A stretch of DNA of 8,837 bases from Clostridia bacterium (GTDB taxonomy: Bacteria > Bacillota > Clostridia > Oscillospirales > Acutalibacteraceae): contig JAILDS010000092.1 in the NCBI GenBank assembly GCA_024689165.1, forward strand, positions 1-8,837, in the 5' to 3' direction. Below, one piece after another: positions 1 through 6,001 of this stretch. The translations under genes and the position numbers were made by a program. The number at the start of each line of letters is the position of its first letter. Position 1 is the stretch's first letter. The notes under the pieces are model-generated. The model saw nothing but the letters and a program-made list of their open reading frames with translations. It had not been told where the DNA came from and searched no databases.

Positions 1-1
1 C

Positions 2-139
2 CGGCTGGCCAGAATCGAAAAACTGAAGCGTCTCGAACCCTTTGCAATGCCGATAGCCATGTTCATGGGCATGGCTGCCGCCGTCCTCGTCGCGGCAGTG
101 CTCCCGCAGGACGTCGCCTATTTCGAGTGGAGGGGCTGA
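2..139 (+). CDS. C-terminal end of an integral membrane protein (partial)
   Basis: An open frame enters from the left edge and stops at TGA 137-139, giving 45 residues. A basic stretch (about residues 1-11, rich in Arg/Lys) is followed by a hydrophobic segment (about residues 15-38) and a short polar tail ending EWRG, which fits a last membrane helix. The next gene starts one base after this stop, and its Shine-Dalgarno sequence GGAGGGG (129-135) lies inside this frame, so the two are almost certainly co-translated. From memory, such a pair resembles the DUF5058 membrane protein and its partner found in many Clostridia. That assignment is an inference from the neighbour, and too little of this protein is visible to confirm it. 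Confidence 0.7.
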   Translation, partial: RLARIEKLKRLEPFAMPIAMFMGMAAAVLVAAVLPQDVAYFEWRG

Positions 140-140
140 G

Positions 141-803
141 ATGAAAAAGAGCTATTTCGACTCGATGCATACCGTCGGCCGCGTCTGGTCGGTCGCCATC
201 CTCCTGCTCCTGTTCGCCGTGCCGCTTGCCTTCTCGCTCAAATACGACGAATTTCCGCAGCTTGCCGAGGTCCTGACGGCGCTCGCCCCTGTCGCGCCGC
301 TGTTCTATATCACCGCCGTGGTAGAGGTCACGGCCTACACGCCGCTGCTGGGCACGGGCGGGATGTACCTTTCCTTCGCCACCGGCAACATAAGCAACCT
401 CAAGCTCCCCTGCGCGCTGTCCGCCATGGAGAGCGCACACGTCAAGAGCAATTCCGAAGAGGGCGAGGTCATAACGACCATCGCGATCGCGGTGTCGTCG
501 ATAGTCACGACGATAATAATCGCCGTGTTCGTTCTCGCCCTGCGCCCGGTCATACCGTACCTCAACGACCCCTCGAGCCCGCTGTCCCCCGCCTTCGCGC
601 AGGTGCTCCCCGCCCTTTTCGGGGCGCTCGGCGCGCAGTACTTCTACAAGCACTGGAAGATCGGGCTCATACCGCTCGTTTTCCTCTGCGCCTTCCTCGC
701 CGTTCCGGCCATGGCCGCGACCCCGGTCGGCACGCTCATACCCATCGGCGTGGTCGTGTCGCTCGTCGGCGCAGAGATCCTTTACAAGACTAAAAAGCTG
801 TAA
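141..803 (+). CDS. Small multi-pass membrane protein, partner of the upstream membrane protein
   Basis: The 220-residue product has about six hydrophobic segments (near residues 17-34, 45-65, 108-136, 150-165, 172-192 and 195-214) and short basic ends, so it is an integral cytoplasmic-membrane protein. A conserved-looking middle stretch carries the motifs LGTGGMYLSF and TGNISNLKLPCAL (about residues 70-95), then a charged loop rich in Glu/Ser before the third helix. The TGN-SNLK-PCA pattern matches, from memory, the second member of a two-gene membrane pair next to DUF5058 proteins in Clostridia, often annotated loosely as a mechanosensitive-channel-like protein. I see no motif that identifies a substrate, and a transporter role is only a guess. 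The start at ATG 141 follows GGAGGGG at 129-135. The stop overlaps the first possible start of the next gene. Confidence 0.85.
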   Translation: MKKSYFDSMHTVGRVWSVAILLLLFAVPLAFSLKYDEFPQLAEVLTALAPVAPLFYITAVVEVTAYTPLLGTGGMYLSFATGNISNLKLPCALSAMESAHVKSNSEEGEVITTIAIAVSSIVTTIIIAVFVLALRPVIPYLNDPSSPLSPAFAQVLPALFGALGAQYFYKHWKIGLIPLVFLCAFLAVPAMAATPVGTLIPIGVVVSLVGAEILYKTKKL

Positions 804-810
804 TGGAAAC

Positions 811-815
811 AGGAG
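811..815 (+). promoter_or_regulatory. Ribosome binding site that sets the glycosyltransferase start
   Basis: AGGAG lies 8 nt before ATG 824 and downstream of the other in-frame ATG at 803. It therefore favours 824 as the true start. The 803 ATG overlaps the stop of the preceding gene and has no comparable site at a suitable distance. Confidence 0.7.
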
Positions 816-823
816 AAAAGCTC

Positions 824-1759
824 ATGCCGAAAATAGCCGTGCTCGTGCCGTGCTTCAATGAGGAGCAGACAGTCGAAAAGGTCTGCCGGGATTTTCTGTC
901 CGTACTGCCGGAGGCGACGGTATACGTTTACGACAACGCCTCGACCGACAGGACGTTCGAGATCGCGTCGAACATCGACCCGAGGGTCGTCGTCAGGAAG
1001 GAATACCGCCGGGGCAAGGGCAACGTCGCGCGCTCCATGTTCCGCGACATCGAGGCCGACTGCTACATCATGGTCGACGGTGACGACACATACCCCGCCG
1101 AGCACGCCCCGGAGATGATACGACTTGTGCTCGAGGAGCGGTACGACATGGTCATCGGCGACCGGCTTTCGAGCACGTATTTCACCGAGAACAAAAGGCC
1201 CTTCCACAACGCGGGCAACGTGCTCGTGCGCTCTCTGGTCAACCGGGTGTTTTCCTCCGACCTGCGGGACATAATGACCGGCTACCGGGCTTTTTCGCGC
1301 ACTTTCGTAAAGACCGTGCCGATAGAGCGGAACGGCTTCGAGCTTGAGACCGAGATGACGATCAACGCGCTCGACATGAAGCTGAGGATATCCGAGATAC
1401 CCATCGCCTACCGCGACCGTCCCGAGGGCTCCGCGTCGAAGCTCAATACCTTCAGAGACGGCTACCGCGTGCTCAAAACCATCCTGCGCATGTTCCGCGA
1501 CTACCGCCCGATGCTGTTCTTCGCGCTCGTGTCCGCAGTGCTTGCCGTCGTTGCTCTGGCGATGTTCATCCCGGTGTTCATCGACTACCTCAACACCGGG
1601 CTCGTGCTCCGTTTCCCGACGCTGATAGTTTCAGTCGGCTTCGGCATATCCTCTCTGCTGTCCCTCGTCTGCGGCTTCATCCTCGACGTCATCGTCTCCA
1701 AAAACCGCGCCCGCAGCCTGATAAGCGTCAACACCGAGGACAGCCGGGGACGCGGATAA
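824..1759 (+). CDS. Family 2 glycosyltransferase with two C-terminal membrane helices
   Basis: The 311-residue product (from ATG 824) has a GT-A fold glycosyltransferase family 2 domain over about residues 1-220. Visible marks are the N-terminal strand with PCFNEE (9-14), DNAST (37-41) in the nucleotide-binding region, and the DxD-type metal/nucleotide-sugar motif DGDDTY (85-90). GYRAFSR and an ELETEM stretch follow, as in the DPM1/GtrB/ArnC-like branch. Two hydrophobic helices follow at about 230-253 and 264-290. This layout fits transfer of a sugar from a nucleotide sugar to a polyprenyl phosphate at the inner face of the membrane, for later use in surface polysaccharide or lipid glycosylation. 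The exact sugar and acceptor cannot be read from the sequence. It overlaps or abuts the upstream membrane gene and is probably co-transcribed with it and with the phosphatase downstream. Confidence 0.9.
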   Translation: MPKIAVLVPCFNEEQTVEKVCRDFLSVLPEATVYVYDNASTDRTFEIASNIDPRVVVRKEYRRGKGNVARSMFRDIEADCYIMVDGDDTYPAEHAPEMIRLVLEERYDMVIGDRLSSTYFTENKRPFHNAGNVLVRSLVNRVFSSDLRDIMTGYRAFSRTFVKTVPIERNGFELETEMTINALDMKLRISEIPIAYRDRPEGSASKLNTFRDGYRVLKTILRMFRDYRPMLFFALVSAVLAVVALAMFIPVFIDYLNTGLVLRFPTLIVSVGFGISSLLSLVCGFILDVIVSKNRARSLISVNTEDSRGRG

Positions 1760-1786
1760 ACAATAAAGAAAGATCCGGGGAAGCTT

Positions 1787-2908
1787 ATGAAAAAAAGGAT
1801 ATCATGCGCGGCGCTCGCGCTCGTGACGGTGCTCTGCGTCCTGAGCGGCTGCGGGGCCGAAAAGGCAACGACCGGAGAGATCAGCATCGTCAAAGACACG
1901 GAATTCGGCAACATTTATATCGAACCCTCGATAGACGGATTCAACGCGCTGGGCTTCGACTTCGGCGACAGCGTCGACGTCCGCTTCGACAGCGGAGAAG
2001 AACTTAAGGACGTACCGTATTATTCCGGCTATTACGTCCCCGTCGGAGAGCTCCTCCTGTGCGGCTACCCGGGCTATCCGCATCCGGTCCTCGCCCGCAA
2101 TTACGGGGATCCCACATGGGAGGAATTCGGTGCCTCGGAGAGCACGCGTCTTACCGTCACTCTGAACGAAAAGGGCAAATACCTTCAGGTACAGGAGCTT
2201 TACGCGCTGAACTACTCGGACGAGAGGAACGACTTTGACTCCGACGTCATTTTTGCCAATTTCCGCTCCGTGAAGGGCGGAAATCTGAAGGAGGGCTTCA
2301 TTTTCCGCTCCGCCTCGCCCTGCGACGACCAGCACAACCGCGCCGCGTACGCCGACAGGCTCATTGAGGATGCGGGTGTAAGGTTCGTCATCAACCTCGC
2401 CGACAACGACGTGAAGATCGAAGGTTACGCGGCGGAGGACGGCTTCGATTCCCCCTATTATTACGAACTCTACCGGAACGCTCTGGTCCTTCCGCTCGCT
2501 TTGAACGCGAACTACCGCTCCGACGGCTTTGCCGCGACGATCTCGGAAGCGCTGCTCGTAATGACGGAACATGAGGGCCCCGTGCTCGTCCACTGCCTCG
2601 AGGGCAAGGACAGGACGGGCTTCGTCTGCGCGCTCATCCTCGCGCTCGCCGGCGGCTCCGCGCAGGAGGTCATCGACGACTACATGATCACCTACGGCAA
2701 TTATTACAAGGTCACGAAAGAGAGCGCCCCGGACAAATACGACGCGATACTCGGCAACGTGTACGACTTCATGTACTGCCTGTGCGAAGTCGAAAAGGGC
2801 GCCGACGTCGCCGCGCTGGACCTGAAAGCCGGCGCAGAGAACTACCTTCGCCGCGGCGGCCTGACGGACGACGATATCGCCGTGATCGAGGGATATATTT
2901 GCAAATAA
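1787..2908 (+). CDS. Lipoprotein tyrosine/lipid-type phosphatase with N-terminal SAM-adenosyltransferase-like barrel
   Basis: The 373-residue product starts with a lipoprotein signal whose lipobox is L19-S20-G21-C22, so it should be tethered outside the membrane. Residues about 55-150 contain GDSVDVRF (60-67) and a PYYSGYY stretch. This resembles, from memory, the small beta-barrel of SAM-hydroxide adenosyltransferases that some Clostridia fuse to phosphatases; the fusion assignment is moderate. Residues about 165-370 form a cysteine phosphatase: GFIFRS (170-175), a strand ending INLAD, and the P-loop HCLEGKDRTG with nucleophile C270 and R276 (Cx5R). The GKDRTG loop is typical of MptpB/LipA-type phosphatases, which are known to act on phosphotyrosine, phosphoserine and phosphoinositides. 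All active-site residues look intact. It is preceded by a weak GGGGAAG ribosome site, lies 27 nt after the glycosyltransferase, and is the last gene before a terminator. Confidence 0.85.
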   Translation: MKKRISCAALALVTVLCVLSGCGAEKATTGEISIVKDTEFGNIYIEPSIDGFNALGFDFGDSVDVRFDSGEELKDVPYYSGYYVPVGELLLCGYPGYPHPVLARNYGDPTWEEFGASESTRLTVTLNEKGKYLQVQELYALNYSDERNDFDSDVIFANFRSVKGGNLKEGFIFRSASPCDDQHNRAAYADRLIEDAGVRFVINLADNDVKIEGYAAEDGFDSPYYYELYRNALVLPLALNANYRSDGFAATISEALLVMTEHEGPVLVHCLEGKDRTGFVCALILALAGGSAQEVIDDYMITYGNYYKVTKESAPDKYDAILGNVYDFMYCLCEVEKGADVAALDLKAGAENYLRRGGLTDDDIAVIEGYICK

Positions 2909-2924
2909 AGGTTTACGGACAGAC

Positions 2925-2962
2925 GGGCCCCGCCGGAAAAGGCGGGGTCCGGCGCGATTTTT
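2925..2962 (+). terminator. Rho-independent terminator
   Basis: A 10-bp stem (2925-2934 with 2941-2950, one G-T wobble) encloses the loop GGAAAA. A T-rich tract ending in five T residues (2958-2962) follows 7 nt after the stem. It sits 16 nt after the phosphatase stop and separates the upstream operon from the sigma-factor operon. Confidence 0.85.
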
Positions 2963-3064
2963 GACGCTTTGCACAAATACCGGGCAAAAAGATCGTGCAT
3001 GTTTTTTAGATTCCGGGCATAACCTTTTTGATTTTTCGCAACTATAACAATTGAAAGCGCTTTC
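2963..3064 (+). promoter_or_regulatory. Leader and probable promoter region of the sigma-factor operon
   Basis: This AT-rich stretch is the only intergenic DNA between the terminator and the sigma gene, so the operon promoter should lie here unless transcription comes through the terminator. A TATAAC at 3043-3048 could be a -10 box, but no good -35 lies 16-18 nt before it; TTGATT at 3028-3033 is only 9 nt away. If that -10 is used, transcription would start near 3055, inside the palindrome and about 10 nt before the GTG, giving an almost leaderless message. An ECF-type autoregulatory promoter was looked for and not convincingly found. Confidence 0.35.
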
Positions 3065-3065
3065 G
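3052..3065 (+). promoter_or_regulatory. cre-like palindromic operator
   Basis: Bases 3053-3064 are the perfect palindrome GAAAGCGCTTTC. The wider 3052-3065 (TGAAAGCGCTTTCG) matches the catabolite-responsive element consensus TGWAARCGYTWNCW at 13 of 14 positions, the miss being the last base, which is the G of the GTG start codon. cre sites are bound by CcpA, and a site at or just after the transcription start normally represses. Another LacI-family regulator with a similar half-site could also bind. The match is seen directly; the binding is inferred. Confidence 0.55.
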
Positions 3066-3613
3066 TGAACGGGGTGAGGGGCATAGACATCGGACGGGAC
3101 GCGACGCCGGAGGAGATCTGGCGCGCAAACGAGGAATACGTGCGGCGTATATGCCGCTATCGGCTGTGCGGTCACCCGGACGAGGCGGACGACGCGGTGC
3201 AGGACGTCGGGACGGCGTTCTTCGCCGCGGTCGCTGCCGGTACGGAGATAAGGGAGCCGAAAAAATGGCTGACCGTCGTGACCGCAAACACCGTGAACGC
3301 GGTCTTCAGAAGGCTCAGCGCGGAGTCCGAACGCTTCGTGCCCGATCCGGAGACGGTGCTGCCCTTCGTGCCCGCACCCGAGGAGCCGGAGCCGGTCTCC
3401 GAAAACGATCTGCTCCGCTGCAGGGAAGCATTCCTCGCGACCCTGTCGGAAGATGAAATGGAGCTGTTCCGCCTGCGCTTCGTCAAAGGGATGAAGCTCA
3501 AAAGGATCGCCGAAAAGACCGGCGTCAGCGAAAACAGCGTCAAACAGCGCATATTCCGCCTCAAAGGCAAGGCAAAACGGTTCGCGCGCGAATGGGCGGA
3601 GGAAGACCTATGA
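3065..3613 (+). CDS. ECF-like sigma-70 family RNA polymerase sigma factor
   Basis: The 182-residue product has sigma region 2 at about residues 20-85, with the DDAVQDV motif (42-48) and the PKKWLTVVTAN segment (65-75) typical of core-binding and -10 recognition helices. An acidic Pro/Glu-rich linker spans about 92-112. Region 4 covers about 127-175, with a LSEDEMELFRLRF helix followed by a helix-turn-helix (IAEKTGVSENSVKQRIFRLK) that should read the -35 element. Length and two-domain layout fit group 4 (ECF) factors. It should direct RNA polymerase to a small regulon and be held inactive by the product of the overlapping downstream gene. The GTG start has no Shine-Dalgarno sequence and abuts a palindrome. 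The next in-frame GTG (3074) has none either, so the start is uncertain by a few residues; upstream the frame closes at a TGA at 3029-3031. Confidence 0.9.
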   Translation: MNGVRGIDIGRDATPEEIWRANEEYVRRICRYRLCGHPDEADDAVQDVGTAFFAAVAAGTEIREPKKWLTVVTANTVNAVFRRLSAESERFVPDPETVLPFVPAPEEPEPVSENDLLRCREAFLATLSEDEMELFRLRFVKGMKLKRIAEKTGVSENSVKQRIFRLKGKAKRFAREWAEEDL

Positions 3614-4377
3614 AAAAGGAGATGGACGCTTTGACCGAAGCGAGAGCATATCTCGGATTGTTCCGGCCCGGGCCCGATGACCTGAGCGAGCCCGATATCA
3701 GGGCGCTGCTCGACGCGGAGCTCGAGAAGGAAGACCCGGACACTGACCTTATAGAATACTGCCTCGACGCGCTGGAGGAGCCCCTGCCCCTGCTGCCCGC
3801 GCGCCGCGCCTCACACGCGCCCCGCAGAGCCCTGCTCATCGCGGCCGCCGTCGTCCTGCTGACCATGCTCGGAGCCGCCGCCGCGGCATCGGCGATCAGG
3901 CCCGAGCTCTGGAATTCGCTCGTCAGGCTCTACAGCGACACCTTCCGTATCGGCCATCCGGACAAGTCGGGCACCGGAGGCTATGAGCTCGGCGAAACGG
4001 AGCTTGCCCTCAGGCTCGCGTCTCTCGGCGTTTCGCCCGTGCTGCTTCCGGAGGCCCTTACCGACGGGACCTGTACCGTCGACTCGGTGACGGGGGAACG
4101 GACGGACTTCATCACCTCGGCGACGGTCACGTTCTCATCCGAAGAGCTCAGAGGGACGATGTTCATCGCCGTGTACGCCGAAGGCGCCGCCCTGCCGGTC
4201 ATGGACTACGCCGGCGCAAAGGACGCCGAGCCCCTGCATACGGACAGGATAGACGGCTTCATCTTCAGTCAGGGGGACGGCGTCGTCATAGACTTTTCGG
4301 ACGGCAGAACCGTCTATTCCATAGTTATCGACAGCACCCGCGAGGCCGCGCTGGACCTCGCGCAGGGCATCAGGTGA
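3610..4377 (+). CDS. Membrane-anchored anti-sigma factor with extracytoplasmic sensor domain
   Basis: The chosen ATG 3610 overlaps the sigma stop in an ATGA arrangement and is preceded by GGAGG (3598-3602) at 7 nt. An in-frame ATG at 3592 lies upstream of that site and is less likely. The 255-residue product has a cytoplasmic acidic, helical N-terminus (about 1-70) that would bind the sigma factor, one membrane helix (about 74-96), and an outside domain (about 97-255). The outside domain begins with an ELWNSLVRLYSD segment and ends in a region (SGTGGYELGE to the C-terminus) resembling the DUF4367-type domains common in Clostridia sigma-factor operons. The zinc-finger HxxxCxxC motif of many anti-sigma factors is absent. 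Overlap with the sigma gene implies coupled synthesis. The signal sensed outside is unknown. The role rests on topology and position rather than a recognised anti-sigma domain. Confidence 0.8.
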   Translation: MKKEMDALTEARAYLGLFRPGPDDLSEPDIRALLDAELEKEDPDTDLIEYCLDALEEPLPLLPARRASHAPRRALLIAAAVVLLTMLGAAAAASAIRPELWNSLVRLYSDTFRIGHPDKSGTGGYELGETELALRLASLGVSPVLLPEALTDGTCTVDSVTGERTDFITSATVTFSSEELRGTMFIAVYAEGAALPVMDYAGAKDAEPLHTDRIDGFIFSQGDGVVIDFSDGRTVYSIVIDSTREAALDLAQGIR

Positions 4378-4390
4378 GGAGGGGAACGTG

Positions 4391-5968
4391 ATGAAAAAGA
4401 AGATCCTGCCGCTTGCGGCCGCTTTCTGCGTCTTGTTCTCATCCCTCGCCCACGTTTTCGCCGCCGCGGACACAGCCTCCGCGGCCGGAGGCGCGCCGTA
4501 CTGCGAATACGTTATAGAGCCGGGCGTCGTTTATGCCGAGGTCGCGTGCTCCGCAGAGGACGCGCGTCTGCTCGGCGCGGACCTCGTCGACTCCGGCCTC
4601 GCGAGCTCTGCTTACCTCGACGGCGGCTTCATCCCGTATACCGACGCGGCTGGCAATACCGTTCTCAGACTCGTCGTCATAGTGCGCGAGCCTTATGAGG
4701 AAAACTCCGCCGCGGTCGTCGCCCAGCTCGGGAACGAGCCGGACGCGGTCCGCGTTTACATGGGCGCGGCCGGCGTCGGCGAGGAAGGAATGTTTGCCTT
4801 CGACGTCATAGTGCTGACCATAGACACGACCGTATGCCCTGTCGCGGAAGCCGCTCAGGCGCTCGGCGGTATCGACGGGGTGAGCTTCGTAACCTACGAC
4901 GTGCCCGCCGGGACGCAGGAGCCGAGCGGCGGGGAAACCGGGACGACCGGGCCCGCCGTGACCGAACCCGGGACGGAATGCCCCCCGTCGTCACCGGAAG
5001 AGTCGTCTTGTGAGGGGAGCGAGCCCCACACCGTAGGGCCGGATATCTGGCCGGAGGACCCGGACGTCCCCGATACGGAGATAACGGAAGATGAGACCTG
5101 CGCTCCGGAGATCGAAGAAACTCAAACGCCCTCCGAATCCGCGCCGGACGAGCCGGAGACGTGCTGTCCGGAGGAGCCCGTTTTGACCGAAGTGCCTGCA
5201 ACGGAAGAGGCTACAACGGAAGGGCCGGGCACGGAAGATATGACAGTTCCGGAGCCGGACGGTCCCGACGCGCCGGGATCGGGGCGCGCGATAATCATCC
5301 TGACCCTCAGCCGGCCCACCGCCTCGGACGGTCTCGCCGTGATGAGCGAGGCTCTCGGCATGGACTGCGTGGTCGGCGCGGCCTTCGAGCCCGTGTCCGG
5401 CGGGACGGGATACGTATACGGCGACGCCGATCTCGACGGCGACCTGACCGCCGACGACGCTCGTACAGTCCTGCGAATCGCCATCGAGCTTATACTGCCC
5501 GAGAGCTATCTGCGCTTCGTTCTCGCCGATATGGACTGCGACGGCGCCGTATCCTCCTCCGACGCGCGCCTTGTCCTGAGGGCCGCGATCGGGCTCGACC
5601 CGAAGAACTATTACCCATATCCGTCCGTCGAGTATCAGGGCCTTATCGCCGGCAAGAGCGTGGGGCTGTCGAAGAACGGCGGGAAGCTGGTCATGACCGC
5701 CTCCACCGTCGGGAGCGCCCGCGTGACGAGGTGCGGCTTCAATTACGTCAAGCTGCAAAAGCTTACCGACGGGCTCTGGACCGACGTGCCGGGATACGTA
5801 TTCACCGAGCTTTACGGCGATTCCTCTTCCAAGGTCTTTTCAAAGGCGGCGGAGGTCGGTCACGGCACCTACCGCGTCGTCTGCGAGCATTACGCCGAGA
5901 CCCCGAGCGCCTACTATACCGTTCAGTCGGCGGTGTTCTACGAGGCGTCCGAAGCGGTCACGATCTGA
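4391..5968 (+). CDS. Secreted dockerin protein with repeated N-terminal units, TPE-rich linker and C-terminal beta-rich domain
   Basis: ATG 4391 follows AGGAGG (4377-4382) at 8 nt; a GTG at 4388 is also in frame. The 525-residue product begins with a signal peptide (cleavage near A24-A26). Four degenerate beta-alpha-beta-like units follow at about 46-78, 90-127, 134-171 and 299-335. Between units three and four lies a 127-residue acidic Thr/Pro/Glu/Ser-rich linker (172-298) with five cysteines. A complete dockerin comes next, with calcium loops at D345-x-D347-x-D349-G350 and D380-x-D382-x-D384-G385, each followed by a DAR helix. A C-terminal domain (415-525) follows, nearly identical to that of the protein at 7122-8336. 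Dockerins bind cohesins, so the protein probably sits on a scaffold or on the cell surface. No catalytic motif is visible. The C-terminal domain faintly recalls DUF6147-type domains. Position after the sigma/anti-sigma pair suggests it belongs to that regulon. Confidence 0.85.
   Translation: MKKKILPLAAAFCVLFSSLAHVFAAADTASAAGGAPYCEYVIEPGVVYAEVACSAEDARLLGADLVDSGLASSAYLDGGFIPYTDAAGNTVLRLVVIVREPYEENSAAVVAQLGNEPDAVRVYMGAAGVGEEGMFAFDVIVLTIDTTVCPVAEAAQALGGIDGVSFVTYDVPAGTQEPSGGETGTTGPAVTEPGTECPPSSPEESSCEGSEPHTVGPDIWPEDPDVPDTEITEDETCAPEIEETQTPSESAPDEPETCCPEEPVLTEVPATEEATTEGPGTEDMTVPEPDGPDAPGSGRAIIILTLSRPTASDGLAVMSEALGMDCVVGAAFEPVSGGTGYVYGDADLDGDLTADDARTVLRIAIELILPESYLRFVLADMDCDGAVSSSDARLVLRAAIGLDPKNYYPYPSVEYQGLIAGKSVGLSKNGGKLVMTASTVGSARVTRCGFNYVKLQKLTDGLWTDVPGYVFTELYGDSSSKVFSKAAEVGHGTYRVVCEHYAETPSAYYTVQSAVFYEASEAVTI
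4904..5275 (+). other. Acidic Thr/Pro/Glu-rich linker segment within the first dockerin protein
   Basis: This part of the 4391-5968 gene encodes residues about 172-295. It is dominated by E, P, T, S, D and G with short recurring words such as TEP, PEE, ATEE and GTE. It looks like a flexible extracellular spacer and probably an O-glycosylation target. The paralogous protein at 7122-8336 has only a few residues at the same place. The segment therefore expanded in, or was lost from, one copy. Its cysteines (including one CC pair) are unusual for such a spacer. Confidence 0.7.
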
Positions 5969-5995
5969 ATCAGACATTAATGACACAAAGGAGTG
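5633..5995 (+). repeat. Direct repeat, left copy (363 bp)
   Basis: This copy matches 8001-8363 at a constant offset of 2368 bases with no gaps and about 11 mismatches by eye, most of them clustered at codons near 5661-5675 and 5755-5766. It encodes residues 415-525 of the first dockerin protein, its stop, the intergenic TGAATCAGACATTAATG stretch and the AAAGGAG ribosome site of the peptidase gene. To its left similarity drops to moderate protein-level homology; to its right it ends just before the peptidase start. Confidence 0.95.
5987..5993 (+). promoter_or_regulatory. Ribosome binding site of the peptidase gene, supplied by the repeat
   Basis: AAAGGAG lies 8 nt before ATG 6002 and belongs to the left repeat copy. 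The identical site at 8355-8361 serves the gene starting at 8370 with the same spacing. The spacing sets ATG 6002 rather than the GTG at 5993 as the start. Confidence 0.8.
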
Positions 5996-6001
5996 TTTGA
6001 A

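Noticed and set aside
2971..3000. Inverted repeat TGCAC...GTGCA in the leader region
   Set aside because: Only 5 bp with a spacer of about 20 nt, which is expected by chance and matches no known operator.
1802..3175. Long antisense open frame (457 codons) opposite the phosphatase and sigma genes
   Set aside because: It covers a gene with a clear lipobox, P-loop and ribosome site, runs through the terminator, and has an Arg/Val/Asp-biased composition with no recognisable domain. High-GC DNA produces such shadows.
5161..6000. Arg-rich + strand open frame of 279 codons overlapping the first dockerin gene, with a similar one at 8099-8530
   Set aside because: Both are shifted-frame readings of the dockerin genes. 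They resemble each other only because the underlying 363-bp repeat is duplicated.
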